DNA of 64,000 nt from Acidaminococcaceae bacterium (GTDB taxonomy: Bacteria; Bacillota; Negativicutes; Acidaminococcales; Acidaminococcaceae): assembly GCA_944390935.1 (NCBI GenBank), contig CALXRU010000009.1, forward strand, positions 1 through 64,000. The letters are read 5' to 3'. Numbering within the stretch: the first letter of the stretch is position 1; the number at the start of each line of letters is the position of its first letter. A program made the translations under genes and the position numbers. The notes below the pieces were generated by a model that did no database searches, was not told where the DNA came from, and saw only the letters and a list, made by a program, of their open reading frames with translations. Positions 8,385 to 16,551 of this stretch are shown here, piece after piece.

Positions 8385-8702
8385 TTATCTTATCAGCCAC
8401 TGATAATCCTGCTTGCAATCGACGATGTAATCTACATAAACAACATCATCGCAACACTGGTAAATTATAAGGTAACGGCGTAGTAGAACTAATTTGTGGT
8501 ATTTGTTGTAAGGTATAAACGCGCCTTCCAAAAACGGTGCCCTTTGCGGCAGATATGACAGTGAAGCCATAGCTTTTGATATTTCGTTTTTTACTTTTAC
8601 TGCTGCTTCAATGCTGTCCAAAGCAATATAACTGATAATTTTGCTTAAGGTATCATAAGCTTTTTCCGATACAATTACTTTATATTGCTTTTCTGCCGTC
8701 AT
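8385..8702 (-). CDS. RelE/ParE family toxin
   Basis: A 105-residue protein with the compact ParE/RelE layout: an N-terminal helical hairpin (SEKAYDTLSKIISYI), the central LLRRYLIIYQ strand, and the C-terminal VYVDYIVDCKQDY strand. ParE members poison gyrase and RelE members cut mRNA; which applies cannot be told. It starts 23 bases inside the upstream antitoxin gene, the usual toxin-antitoxin overlap. The C-terminus ends right at the truncated tRNA copy. Confidence 0.88.
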   Translation of the reverse strand: MTAEKQYKVIVSEKAYDTLSKIISYIALDSIEAAVKVKNEISKAMASLSYLPQRAPFLEGAFIPYNKYHKLVLLRRYLIIYQCCDDVVYVDYIVDCKQDYQWLIR

Positions 8703-8970
8703 TTGCCATACCGTCCAAAAGTTCGTTTAATTTTTTGTCAACTTCATCAAGCGTAAATCCACGGCTGCCGTTTAAGCGTGCTTCTTCTACGCTGATAAGT
8801 TCTTCGCGCAGTTTCAGCATTTTTTCGCGGCGCGCAAAAGCTTCTATATCCATTACAACAAGGTCGCCTTCACCGTTTTTGGTAAGGTAAACCGGTTCTT
8901 TAGACGTTTTGCATAACTCGGATATTTCGTTATAGTTCTGCCTGATGGCAGCTGAAGGCTTTATTAACAT
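8680..8970 (-). CDS. Phd/YefM family antitoxin
   Basis: The 96-residue protein begins MLIKPSAAIRQNYNEISELC and contains EPVYLTKNGEGDLVVMD, the Phd/YefM DNA-binding fold. The C-terminal half is a long charged helix (REELISVEEARLNG) that would wrap the toxin. It is the first gene of the pair and should repress its own promoter at 9004-9032 with the toxin as co-repressor. Confidence 0.9.
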   Translation of the reverse strand: MLIKPSAAIRQNYNEISELCKTSKEPVYLTKNGEGDLVVMDIEAFARREKMLKLREELISVEEARLNGSRGFTLDEVDKKLNELLDGMANDGRKAI

Positions 8971-9003
8971 AGCGCATACCTCTCATAGTATTATTTTATT
9001 TTA

Positions 9004-9032
9004 ATTATATCTTTATTATGCTATTTAAGCAA
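9004..9032 (-). promoter_or_regulatory. Promoter of the toxin-antitoxin operon
   Basis: Minus strand: TTGCTT (9027-9032), 17 bases, TATAAT (9004-9009). The antitoxin ATG is at 8970. ATAC/GTAT arms between the promoter and the ATG could be part of an operator. Confidence 0.65.
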
Positions 9033-9047
9033 GTTTAAATTTATCTT

Positions 9048-9095
9048 GATCGGTATCTTAGTCGCTAACTGGGTCGGTAACTAGGTCGGCGCTTA
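9048..9095. repeat. Four 12-bp tandem repeats
   Basis: Units at 9048, 9060, 9072 and 9084 share the pattern GGTCGGTAACTA. On the minus strand they read as DLVTDPVSD-like residues interrupted by a stop, upstream of the toxin-antitoxin promoter. Confidence 0.6.
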
Positions 9096-9131
9096 ACAGT
9101 TTCACCCAATTTTTTTACCGTTGCCTGCCCT

Positions 9132-9254
9132 GCGCACAAAATAAAAAAAGACACCGGCGTTAACCGATGTCCTTTGCTTTTAAGTTGGCGGAGTGGCAGG
9201 GATTTGAACCCTGGCGGGAGTTGCCCCCCCTAACGATTTAGCAAACCGTCCTCT
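9132..9254. repeat. Direct repeat B: 3' part of the intact tRNA-Ser(GCT) plus terminator
   Basis: Partner of 8258-8379. It runs from the T run of the terminator through the anticodon arm of the intact tRNA gene. Distance between copies is 874 bp. Confidence 0.9.
9138..9171 (-). terminator. Terminator of tRNA-Ser(GCT)
   Basis: An 8-bp hairpin (9150-9171) with a 6-base loop, then a T-rich tract on the minus strand. Confidence 0.8.
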
Positions 9255-9276
9255 TCAGCCACTTGAGTACCACTCC
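9186..9276 (-). tRNA. tRNA-Ser(GCT)
   Basis: 91 bases with encoded CCA. The acceptor stem is GGAGTGG/CCACTCC, the anticodon arm ACGGT-TTGCTAA-ATCGT gives anticodon GCT, the T arm is CAGGG/CCCTG, and the long variable arm is typical of serine tRNAs. It reads codons AGC and AGU. Its 3' half is duplicated at 8311-8379. Confidence 0.95.
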
Positions 9277-9293
9277 AATTGACTTACTTGTAT

Positions 9294-9322
9294 AGTATAC
9301 ACTATGTTCCGCTAAATTTCAA
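9294..9322 (-). promoter_or_regulatory. Promoter of tRNA-Ser(GCT)
   Basis: Minus strand TTGAAA (9317-9322), 17 bases, TATACT (9294-9299), 18 bases before the tRNA. Confidence 0.75.
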
Positions 9323-9358
9323 GCGTTTTTAATTTTTATTTTTGTATTTTGCCGCTGT

Positions 9359-10009
9359 TTAATCTGCCCGGGCGGATTTTTTGCGCGGGCGTTCGTAAAT
9401 CACATCGCCGTTGGCCAGCGCCCACAAATAAAAGCTGGCAACCGATGCGTACGGGCTGTAACGCTTATGGTATTTTGCCACCAGCGCAGGCGTTATTTTT
9501 TTGTGCCCGTACAAAAGCTTCAGCCCATTCTGGATTGCGACGTCGCCGCCGCTTAATATATTGGCGCGCCCCAGCGAAAATATCAGCTGCATTTCAGCCG
9601 TCCATTTGCCGATGCCGTCAAGCTTCGTCAGTTCCGCACATACTTCTTCGTCGCTCATCTGCGCAAAGCTTGCAAAATCAACTTCACCGTCCAGCACTTT
9701 GGCTGCCAGCCGCTTAATATACACAGCCTTACGGCCGGATAATCCGCACGCGCGCAGCTCGTCCTCCGTCACGGCATCAATCGCCAGCGGCGTTACATGC
9801 CCGTCCAACAGCGTTACAAAGCGCTGCCACACGCTGGCCTTTGCCTTGCGCGATATCTGCTGTCCGGCAATGGAATTTACAAGCGACACAAAAATATCCG
9901 GAAATAGCTCGCGCCTGATGTAGCCTGCCTTTTCAATCACGTCCGCCAGGCGTTTATCCTTCTTTTTTAAGTAATTCAGTTCTTTATCGCCATAGGCAAA
10001 ATAAACCAT
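9359..10009 (-). CDS. DNA-3-methyladenine glycosylase II, AlkA-like (HhH-GPD)
   Basis: This 216-residue base-excision repair enzyme would remove alkylated purines. It carries the helix-hairpin-helix LTKLDGIGKWTAEM (about 128-141), followed by SGGDVAIQNG, where the Asp is the expected catalytic residue of the HhH-GPD superfamily. The N-terminal part includes FVSLVNSIAGQQISRKAA-like family sequence (SIAGQQIS). No Fe-S cysteine cluster is present, which argues for AlkA and against endonuclease III. It is a single gene between two tRNA-Ser genes. Confidence 0.88.
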   Translation of the reverse strand: MVYFAYGDKELNYLKKKDKRLADVIEKAGYIRRELFPDIFVSLVNSIAGQQISRKAKASVWQRFVTLLDGHVTPLAIDAVTEDELRACGLSGRKAVYIKRLAAKVLDGEVDFASFAQMSDEEVCAELTKLDGIGKWTAEMQLIFSLGRANILSGGDVAIQNGLKLLYGHKKITPALVAKYHKRYSPYASVASFYLWALANGDVIYERPRKKSARAD

Positions 10010-10022
10010 GCTGCACCCTTAT

Positions 10023-10050
10023 AACAAAAAACGCGCCGTAAAAGGCGCGG
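10023..10050 (-). terminator. Terminator of tRNA-Ser(TGA)
   Basis: CGCGCC/GGCGCG stem (10032-10049) followed on the minus strand by a T run. Confidence 0.8.
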
Positions 10051-10058
10051 TAAAATCG

Positions 10059-10146
10059 TGGCGGAGAGGGTGGGATTCGAACCCACGGAGGCTTGCACCT
10101 CGCTGGTTTTCAAGACCAGAGCCTTAAACCACTCGACCACCTCTCC
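10059..10146 (-). tRNA. tRNA-Ser(TGA)
   Basis: 88 bases with encoded CCA. Acceptor GGAGAGG/CCTCTCC, anticodon arm CTGGT-CTTGAAA-ACCAG with anticodon TGA, T arm GTGGG/CCCAC, and a long variable arm. It reads UCN serine codons. Confidence 0.96.
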
Positions 10147-10159
10147 CTGCTAATTTTTA

Positions 10160-10188
10160 ATTATATGATAAATACGCGCCGCCGTCAA
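10160..10188 (-). promoter_or_regulatory. Promoter of tRNA-Ser(TGA)
   Basis: Minus strand TTGACG (10183-10188), 17 bases, TATAAT (10160-10165). It lies immediately after the stop codon of the cyclodeaminase gene. Confidence 0.8.
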
Positions 10189-10190
10189 TA

Positions 10191-10823
10191 TTATTTTAAA
10201 ACTTCATCGGTACGCGCCAGCACAAAGGCCTCTATTTCCATGGCTTTGGCTTCCAGCTGCTGCATTTTGGCACGCGCCGCCGCTACGTATTCATCATCCT
10301 TAATCAACCCCAGGTTGATTTTTACGTTATACAGCGCACTGCGCAAAGCCGCACGCGCCATAAGGGCGGATACCGTGCCGTCGCTGATGGCGTTGGGGTT
10401 GCCGAACACGATAAGCTTGCGCGCCAGTTTCAGCACTTCAAGGCTTTTGTTGGCAATCTGCATGGGCACTTCCGCCGCCGCAACGGCTGCCTGCCCGATT
10501 GCCGCCGTGCGCATGGCTTTTTCCGTATCCGTAGCCTTCGGCATTTTGTAGGCTTCCATAAATTTATTGAACACAGCCGCATCGTCGTCCGCCAGCTGTG
10601 CCAGTTCCAAACGCAACTTGTCCGCAGCGATGATGATTTCCAGCGCCATTTTGTCGTTGGCTTCGCTGCCAGCTTTGCCAGCCGTTAAATTGCCCAGCAT
10701 CGCCGTTAAGGCTGCCGCCGTTGCGCCGCACAGTGCAGAAGCCGCACCGCCGCCCGGAGTGGGCTGCTTGCTTGCCAGTTCTTCCAAAAATTTTTCGCAG
10801 GTTGTATCAAGTAATTTTTCCAT
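10191..10823 (-). CDS. fchA: Formimidoyltetrahydrofolate cyclodeaminase family protein
   Basis: The 210-residue helical protein matches the FTCD_C/FchA family, which releases ammonia from 5-formimino-THF to give methenyl-THF in histidine or purine breakdown. The family signature PTPGGGAASAL sits at 21-31, and ALTAMLGNLT and MPKATDTEKAMR follow as expected. A GGGGGG ribosome site lies 7 bases before the ATG. Stand-alone members of this family are often misassigned, so the exact substrate is open. No hut genes are nearby. Confidence 0.85.
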   Translation of the reverse strand: MEKLLDTTCEKFLEELASKQPTPGGGAASALCGATAAALTAMLGNLTAGKAGSEANDKMALEIIIAADKLRLELAQLADDDAAVFNKFMEAYKMPKATDTEKAMRTAAIGQAAVAAAEVPMQIANKSLEVLKLARKLIVFGNPNAISDGTVSALMARAALRSALYNVKINLGLIKDDEYVAAARAKMQQLEAKAMEIEAFVLARTDEVLK

Positions 10824-10885
10824 TTTGTACCCCCCAATTACAAATGCCTGATAGTTTTATATTCGCCGCCGCAGGTTAAATACCT

Positions 10886-10913
10886 ACAAAAAAGCAGGGA
10901 GTTTAATCCCTGT
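10886..10913 (-). terminator. Terminator overlapping the stop codon of the YqgF-like gene
   Basis: GACAGGGA/TCCCTGC stem (10894-10913) with a T run on the minus strand. The TAA stop (10903-10905) sits in the hairpin loop. Confidence 0.75.
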
Positions 10914-11337
10914 CTTTTTGTTGCTCTAAATACCGTTTTACCAGCACTGCCGCTGCGTAACCGTCCAGCGGTTCGGGCGGTACACGCAAGCCTTCGGGCA
11001 GCAGCGCGCGCCAGCCCTGCGGCTTGTTAAGCTGCCAGTACAATGTACGCGCCTGTTCCGTACTGTGTTTTTCGTCAATTTCTATCACCGGCACGCCGGT
11101 AAAAACCTGTCCCAGCACCTTATGCACCGGTTTGGTGTTGGTGCCGTTGCCGATAATTACTGCTTTAATCGCCGCGCCGCTTTCTGCGTTCAGCTTCGTT
11201 AAAACTTCCGTCAGCGTTTCGGTTTCCACCCATTCGGCGCTGATAACTTCGCCGTCAGGCTTAACCTTTGCCACGCCGGTTTTATAGCTGCCGGGGTCAA
11301 TGCCAAGTAAAAATTCATTCTTTGTCTGCATCTTCAA
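10903..11337 (-). CDS. YqgF/RuvX-like RNase H-fold protein
   Basis: A 144-residue protein of the pre-16S rRNA nuclease (YqgF) superfamily. Motifs of the fold are visible: LLGIDPGSYKTGVAK with the first Asp at 14, the VIIGNG turn, IDEKHSTEQAR near 92, and a final DGYAAAVLVKRYL helix carrying the last Asp. It is more divergent than the housekeeping RuvX, so a distinct substrate is possible. It overlaps the end of the DUF3084 gene by 23 bases; an ATG two codons in is an alternative start. Confidence 0.75.
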   Translation of the reverse strand: MKMQTKNEFLLGIDPGSYKTGVAKVKPDGEVISAEWVETETLTEVLTKLNAESGAAIKAVIIGNGTNTKPVHKVLGQVFTGVPVIEIDEKHSTEQARTLYWQLNKPQGWRALLPEGLRVPPEPLDGYAAAVLVKRYLEQQKDRD

Positions 11338-12448
11338 CCTCTAAACGCAGCAGCACCGGGCCGGAAGTATAAATATCGCCGCGGGCATAAGCCTTAAGCA
11401 TAACCTGCCCGCCCAAATCAGCCATTTTCTCACCGGTCTGAACCATCGTACCGGCATCAAGGTTACCTACCTTGCCGGTCAGCGGGTCGGGCATTACGCC
11501 TGCGCGCACCGCCGTATGGTTAACCTCGTTCAAAAATGCCAGAATCTCACGGTCAAGCCCGTATTTAATATCGCTTACATCAATAACCTTGCTGAAAATC
11601 AGCTCGTTGTCCTTGTATACACATTCGTTATGCACCAGTTCAACAGTACAAATTGCCGGTTCACCGGCGATGATGTTCGCCACGGCGCGCAGCCTTACAA
11701 ACACGTTGCCATCGGCAGACTGGATTTCCTTCAGCGCCGCCTGTGCCAGCTCGTTAGACAGCCACAGCACGCCGACAGGTTCTTCGCTGCGGATGCCCAT
11801 ACGCTGCATAGCCGCTTCGTTAGCCGCGCTCAGGAACATTTCCATCTGCTTGGCGTTTTCTTCATCGTTCAGCTTGCTGCTTAAAACACCAGCATAAATC
11901 ACTTCGCCGCTGCGGTAAACCACGCTGCCCTCACGCATCGCCACAATGCCGCGGCGCAAGCGTTCCGTAGTTTCTTCCAGCGAGCCTACTTCTGCTTCCA
12001 GAGTCGCTTTCGATTCCGTCAGGGAGTTTACTTCCGCGCGGGCGCGCCCCAGTTCTTCGCGGCTGGTGCTTACTTCGGCTGCAAGCTGCGCCCTTTCAGC
12101 GTCCAGTTCCTGTATTTCCTTGTTGCGGTCAGCCAGGTCGGCGCGTGCCTTTTCTATTTCAAGCGACGCTGCTTCTTTTTCCTTGTTCAGGCTGCGCAGT
12201 TCGTCCTGTAACTGCTCCATGCCGAACATGGCAGTCCTCGCGCTGTCGGACGATGCCGCCATCACGATAATCGTCGTCGCCGCAATTAAAACGCCCGTTA
12301 TTACCGTCATCAGCACCGAGGTATAATAAGGCCTCAGGCCGAAGACGGACAGTTTTTTCTTGCCGATTTTACTGCCCAGCTTGTCGCCGATAAAGGCAAT
12401 CAGCCCGCCGACGACGGCCAGGATAATTATCAGGCGTAACCCAAACAT
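11315..12448 (-). CDS. DUF3084 domain protein, membrane anchored
   Basis: The 377-residue protein has two N-terminal membrane helices (about 4-22 and 44-66), a long coiled coil (about 75-165; ELRSLNKEKEAASLEIEKAR) and a C-terminal DUF3084 domain. The family is widespread in cyanobacteria and Negativicutes and has no assigned function. It is 18 bases after the LptF/G gene in what looks like the same operon, which hints at a role in envelope assembly; that is inference. Confidence 0.85.
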   Translation of the reverse strand: MFGLRLIIILAVVGGLIAFIGDKLGSKIGKKKLSVFGLRPYYTSVLMTVITGVLIAATTIIVMAASSDSARTAMFGMEQLQDELRSLNKEKEAASLEIEKARADLADRNKEIQELDAERAQLAAEVSTSREELGRARAEVNSLTESKATLEAEVGSLEETTERLRRGIVAMREGSVVYRSGEVIYAGVLSSKLNDEENAKQMEMFLSAANEAAMQRMGIRSEEPVGVLWLSNELAQAALKEIQSADGNVFVRLRAVANIIAGEPAICTVELVHNECVYKDNELIFSKVIDVSDIKYGLDREILAFLNEVNHTAVRAGVMPDPLTGKVGNLDAGTMVQTGEKMADLGGQVMLKAYARGDIYTSGPVLLRLEVEDADKE

Positions 12449-12466
12449 AAACTCACCCCAAAATTA

Positions 12467-13558
12467 TTATGCGTTCTTCTGGCGCAAAAGATAAATACCT
12501 ACACACAAACAGATAAGGTTCGGCAAAGCGCAGGCCAGCAGCGGGTTCATCGCGCCGCCTTTGCCAAGGCCGGTGGTAAACGTCATAATGGCGTAATAAA
12601 TAAAGATAACGATAATGCTTAAGCCCAGGCCGATGGACGAGCTGGTACGCTGCTTCTGCGTGCCCAGCGGCGCGCCGATCATCGCAAAGAAGAAGCTGGC
12701 CATCGGAATGAAGATACGCATGTAAATTTCACACCAGTGGCGCGAGGTCGGCTGGTCCTGCATCTCAAGCATGTGGATGTATTCGCGCAGCTCGCGGATA
12801 GTCATTTCCTCAGGCTCTTTCTGTTCCCAGGAAATCTGCTCCGGCGCAATGTCGAGCGGGATTATCTGCTCGTCAAACTTCGCCGTGCTCTGCAAGCCTT
12901 CTTCGTCATGTACGGAATAAACAGTGCCGTTGAACAAACGCCAGCTGCCGTTTTCCCAGCGGCCTTCCTTAGCCGTCTGGATGCGCGCCAGCTTGTGGTT
13001 GTCAAATTCCTCGATGGTAATGTCCATCATTTTGCCGGAATGTTCTTCAAAGCGGCGGGCATAAGTCAAACGCTGGGTGTCGCCGCTCATCGTTTTGATG
13101 ATGACGTTATCCTGCGTTTTCGGCTTGGTGTTGCCCTTAATCTGGTATTCCAGCACGCGGGTGTACTGCACTTTGGAGGCAGGCACTACCTTTTCCGCCC
13201 AGACGACGGAGAACATGCTGACGATAAACGCCACAATCAGCACCGGCGCAACAATGCGGTAATAGCTGACGCCGCCGGATTTCATGGCGATGATTTCACT
13301 GCTGCCGGATAATTTGCCGAACGCCATCAAGGATGCCAGCAGCATCGACATCGGGAAGGTATAGTTGATAACCTCCGGCAGGCTGTAAAAGAACAGCCAG
13401 GCAATGGTATCCCAGCCCGCACCGTATTTGGTCATGTACTGCGTAATGCGGTACAGCATGGAGCTGGCAATAAAAATACTGGAGAAGGAGGCGATACCGA
13501 AGACAAACGGATACAGTAATTCACTTAACACATAACGGTCCAACAAACGTAAACGCAA
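12467..13558 (-). CDS. LptF/LptG family permease
   Basis: The 363-residue inner-membrane subunit belongs to the LPS extraction transporter (YjgP/YjgQ family). Three N-terminal membrane helices (about 10-115), a periplasmic beta-jellyroll domain (about 130-260) and three C-terminal helices (about 285-355) are visible. It follows lptB by 12 bases. Proteobacteria use an LptF-LptG heterodimer; only one permease gene is in this window, so a homodimer or a distant second gene must be assumed. Whether it is F or G cannot be decided. Confidence 0.93.
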   Translation of the reverse strand: MRLRLLDRYVLSELLYPFVFGIASFSSIFIASSMLYRITQYMTKYGAGWDTIAWLFFYSLPEVINYTFPMSMLLASLMAFGKLSGSSEIIAMKSGGVSYYRIVAPVLIVAFIVSMFSVVWAEKVVPASKVQYTRVLEYQIKGNTKPKTQDNVIIKTMSGDTQRLTYARRFEEHSGKMMDITIEEFDNHKLARIQTAKEGRWENGSWRLFNGTVYSVHDEEGLQSTAKFDEQIIPLDIAPEQISWEQKEPEEMTIRELREYIHMLEMQDQPTSRHWCEIYMRIFIPMASFFFAMIGAPLGTQKQRTSSSIGLGLSIIVIFIYYAIMTFTTGLGKGGAMNPLLACALPNLICLCVGIYLLRQKNA

Positions 13559-13570
13559 TCTTCATCCCCC

Positions 13571-14290
13571 CTACATGCTGAAGTTTTCGCCCAGGTAGTA
13601 TTTGCGCGCTACCGGGTCGTTGGCAATGGTTTCGCTGTCGCCGTGCAGCAGTATCTCGCCGTTGGCGAGGATATAAGCCTTATCGACAATGCTCAAGGTT
13701 TCGCGCACGTTGTGGTCGGTAATTAAAATACCGATGCCGCGCTGCGCCAGATGGGCAATCATGTTCTGGATATCGGCCACGGCAATCGGGTCAATGCCGG
13801 CAAAAGGCTCGTCCAGCAAAATGAAGGCCGGGTCGGTTGCCAGCGCGCGGGCAATTTCCACGCGGCGGCGTTCACCGCCGGAAAGCTCCGTGCCTTTGTT
13901 TTTACGGATATGGCCGATATGAAACTCCTCAATCAAAGCATTCATTTTTTCAATGCGCTGCTTTTCGGGGATGTTGTTAGCTTCCAGAATCGCCAGCAGG
14001 TTTTCCTCCACCGTCATTTTACGGAAGATGGAAGCCTCCTGCGGCAGATAGCCGATGCCCGCACGCGCGCGCATATACATCGGCAAAGCGCTGATGTCCT
14101 GACCGTCCAGCGTTACCGTGCCGCTGTCAGGCTTGATAATGCCGACAATCATGTAAAACGTGGTGGTTTTACCGGCGCCGTTAGGGCCGAGCAAACCCAC
14201 AATGCTGCCCTGCTCCACACGGATGCTGACGTTGTTGACAACGCGCCTGTCGGAATATTCTTTTATAAGGTTAGCTGTTTCAATTACCAC
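13571..14290 (-). CDS. lptB: LPS export ABC transporter ATP-binding protein LptB
   Basis: The 239-residue ATPase powers LPS extraction from the inner membrane. Walker [10 protein letters not shown] (35-43), signature [16 protein letters not shown] and Walker [14 protein letters not shown] are all present, and LSGGERRR is the LptB form of the signature. The start is GTG at 14290, overlapping the lptA stop by one base (TAGTG), with GGAGGC upstream. Confidence 0.96.
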   Translation of the reverse strand: MVIETANLIKEYSDRRVVNNVSIRVEQGSIVGLLGPNGAGKTTTFYMIVGIIKPDSGTVTLDGQDISALPMYMRARAGIGYLPQEASIFRKMTVEENLLAILEANNIPEKQRIEKMNALIEEFHIGHIRKNKGTELSGGERRRVEIARALATDPAFILLDEPFAGIDPIAVADIQNMIAHLAQRGIGILITDHNVRETLSIVDKAYILANGEILLHGDSETIANDPVARKYYLGENFSM

Positions 14291-15108
14291 TATGCTGCCT
14301 CCACCTGTTCAGTGTTTTCCGCTGTTACAGCTGTTTCGGTTTCTGCGCCCGCTGCATTTTCAGCCGGTGCAGGTTCTTCTTTAGGTACATAAACTATTTT
14401 AATATCGCCAAACGCTTCGGCGCGCTGTCCTTTGGCAGCGTTGCCTGCGTTATGCATAAGCAGGCGGTTGCCGGATACGGTGTTGCCGTCCTGCGTTGCG
14501 GTGGCGTTGCCGATGAGTTCAACCGTACCATCGTTGTTGGTATCGTAAACAGCCTTATCGGCAGATGCCGTTAAATTACGCGGCGGGCTTACAATATCGA
14601 CGTTGCCGGTAGCTTCCGCCATGCCGGTTTTGCCGTTATAGGTAATCTGCGCCGCAGTTAAAACGCTGCCGTCGGTGCTGCTGAGCTGCCCCCATGAACC
14701 AATGGTTTCGGCGTATTCAGCGTCGCTGTGATAGTCAATCTGTTCTGCGGTCAGGGTTTTATCTTCTTTCGTCACGCTGGCGCTGCCAACTGCCGAAACA
14801 TAATCTTCGCTGTGCATTACAAAGGTTGCGCAGGTAATGTGCGCGTCGTCCTTATCTGCAACAACGCCGCCGGTCAGCCTGCCGGTCATGGTTTTGCTGT
14901 TAAATTCCGCTGCGGCGGAGGTAGCCTTGCCGCCGTCGTGCAGGATAACAACATTGCCTTTGGCAGTGCCGTCGCCGCTTTTCATATCGTATTCAATTTC
15001 GTCAGCCTTTACGCTGAAGCCGCCTTCGGCCGCATAAGCCGGTACATGCACCTGCGCGCCCATAATCAGCAGGGCTGCCGCCAGCGCGATAGCTGTTTTT
15101 ATCTTCAT
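14290..15108 (-). CDS. lptA: LptA/OstA family periplasmic LPS-binding protein
   Basis: The 272-residue protein would form the periplasmic bridge that carries LPS. It has a signal peptide (1-26, ending AYA) and repeated beta strands of the OstA-like N domain across about 30-235 ([31 protein letters not shown]), more repeats than the 185-residue E. coli protein. The tail (about 240-272) is rich in Glu and Ala. It sits between lptC and lptB, the usual order. Confidence 0.9.
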   Translation of the reverse strand: MKIKTAIALAAALLIMGAQVHVPAYAAEGGFSVKADEIEYDMKSGDGTAKGNVVILHDGGKATSAAAEFNSKTMTGRLTGGVVADKDDAHITCATFVMHSEDYVSAVGSASVTKEDKTLTAEQIDYHSDAEYAETIGSWGQLSSTDGSVLTAAQITYNGKTGMAEATGNVDIVSPPRNLTASADKAVYDTNNDGTVELIGNATATQDGNTVSGNRLLMHNAGNAAKGQRAEAFGDIKIVYVPKEEPAPAENAAGAETETAVTAENTEQVEAA

Positions 15109-15110
15109 TG

Positions 15111-15656
15111 TTACAGTTCCCCTTTCTGTACTTCGGCATGTCCGCTTAATTTAAAATGTTCAAATTTGCTGCTGGTTACAATTTTATCCGCCAGCGCGGT
15201 GTGCTCGTCCTTTACAACCTTTACCTTACCGGTCGCCGTAATAACGTCGTCCTTCTGGTTCCAGGCAATTTCTTCGGCGGTTATCTCGCCACCGTTGGAA
15301 AGCACGGCTTTAACGCCGCGGTCCAGCGCAAAGTTTTTGTCGTCGTTATTTATTTTGCCGCCGCCGGCCACAACGTCGATAACGGAGCCGTCCTCGCGGT
15401 AAATTTTGCCTTTAACGCCCTTCAGCACAGCTTCACCGCTGCCGGAAACGCTTTCCAGTTCTTCAACGGAAAACTCCCACAGCACTTTGCCGTCCTGCTC
15501 GCGGTTAACGGTTGTATTTTTTACAACGGCGCTTGCAACTTCGGTTACAACATTTTCCGGGTTCTTCGGCGCCTCGCCGCCAAACATCAGCCAGGCGATT
15601 ATAGCTGCCGCCACGGCAATGCCGCCGGCAATCAGTAACAATCCTTTATTCTTCAC
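15111..15656 (-). CDS. lptC: LPS export protein LptC
   Basis: The 181-residue protein has one N-terminal membrane anchor (about 5-24) and a periplasmic beta-jellyroll (VLWEFSVEELES, GGKINNDDKNFALDRGV, VITATGKVKVV). LptC hands LPS from LptBFG to LptA. The start is GTG with AAGGAG 10 bases upstream; it overlaps the preceding acyltransferase gene by 11 bases. lptA begins 2 bases after its stop. Confidence 0.88.
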   Translation of the reverse strand: MKNKGLLLIAGGIAVAAAIIAWLMFGGEAPKNPENVVTEVASAVVKNTTVNREQDGKVLWEFSVEELESVSGSGEAVLKGVKGKIYREDGSVIDVVAGGGKINNDDKNFALDRGVKAVLSNGGEITAEEIAWNQKDDVITATGKVKVVKDEHTALADKIVTSSKFEHFKLSGHAEVQKGEL

Positions 15657-16551
15657 CCTGCTTTAGCTCCTTTTCCTCCGGCGGCGTATAAGGGGTATTC
15701 CAGCGGTGCTGGAACCACAGCCAGTTATCCGGGTATTCTTTGATAACTTCTTCAACAATCTGCGTCATTTTTAAAGTTACCTTATAATCATCGGCTTTGC
15801 GGTCGCCGGTATTTTCGTAGTAAATGGGGTCCTTAACAATGGCCTGATGCCCGTAATTGCCTTCCTTGCGCACAATGAATATCGGCACAATCGGCGCGTC
15901 AAACTTACGCGAAAAATATGCAGGCCCGGTCGGCGTCGATGCCATTTTACCGAGGAACGGCACGAAGATACCGTCATAGCCGCCGTCCTGGTCGGCGATC
16001 AGCCCCAGCATGCGTTTTTTCTTCATCGCGCGTGCGCAGCCTAAAATTTCACTCGTCCCGCGCGAGAAAATTTCCTGCCCCACGCCGGTACGCAGTTCGT
16101 TCATAAAGTCGCTGTAAATATGGTTCGGCTGCGGTTTTTCAACAGCGCTCAGCGGAAATCCGTTCAGCGCCAGCGCCGCGCCCAGCCATTCCCAGTTATC
16201 CATGTGGCAGGCCAGCATAACAACGCCCTTGCCTTCGCCCAGCGCTTCCCACAGCACTTCGGGTCGGTCAAAGCTTACCAGCCCGCGGATATTGTCTTTA
16301 TTTAAAGCCGGCATGTACATAATTTCCATAAATGTTGCGCCCAGCTTGACGAACAGGCTGTGAATGGTTTTCTTTGCCTGCTCATCGCTGTAGCCAAGGC
16401 GTTCTTTAATGGTTTCTTCCGCCCTGATGCGCTGCTTTTTGGCAATGATGTAGTACAGCCTGCCCAGCCCCAAACCGATTTTGACAACCAGCTTGTAAGG
16501 CAGGTGGCTGATAATCCAGCTCATGCTTTTTAACAAATAATAAAGCCACAT
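15646..16551 (-). CDS. LpxL/HtrB-type lipid A acyltransferase (copy 1)
   Basis: The 301-residue membrane enzyme would add a secondary acyl chain to Kdo-lipid A. It has an N-terminal membrane helix, the catalytic HX4E motif CHMDNWEW (near 116-123) and the LpxL-type block GIFVPFLGKMASTPTGPAYF-like residues (PTGPA). Position between kdsC and lptC supports a role in finishing lipid A before export. A second paralogue lies at 28336-29226. Which acyl position each modifies cannot be told. Confidence 0.9.
   Translation of the reverse strand: MWLYYLLKSMSWIISHLPYKLVVKIGLGLGRLYYIIAKKQRIRAEETIKERLGYSDEQAKKTIHSLFVKLGATFMEIMYMPALNKDNIRGLVSFDRPEVLWEALGEGKGVVMLACHMDNWEWLGAALALNGFPLSAVEKPQPNHIYSDFMNELRTGVGQEIFSRGTSEILGCARAMKKKRMLGLIADQDGGYDGIFVPFLGKMASTPTGPAYFSRKFDAPIVPIFIVRKEGNYGHQAIVKDPIYYENTGDRKADDYKVTLKMTQIVEEVIKEYPDNWLWFQHRWNTPYTPPEEKELKQGEE

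Noticed and set aside
9349..9717. Plus-strand frame opposite the glycosylase gene
   Set aside because: Arg, Ala, Ser-rich translation, no ribosome site, fully overlaps a well-supported gene on the other strand; the same applies to the many long antisense frames in the GC-rich envelope cluster.
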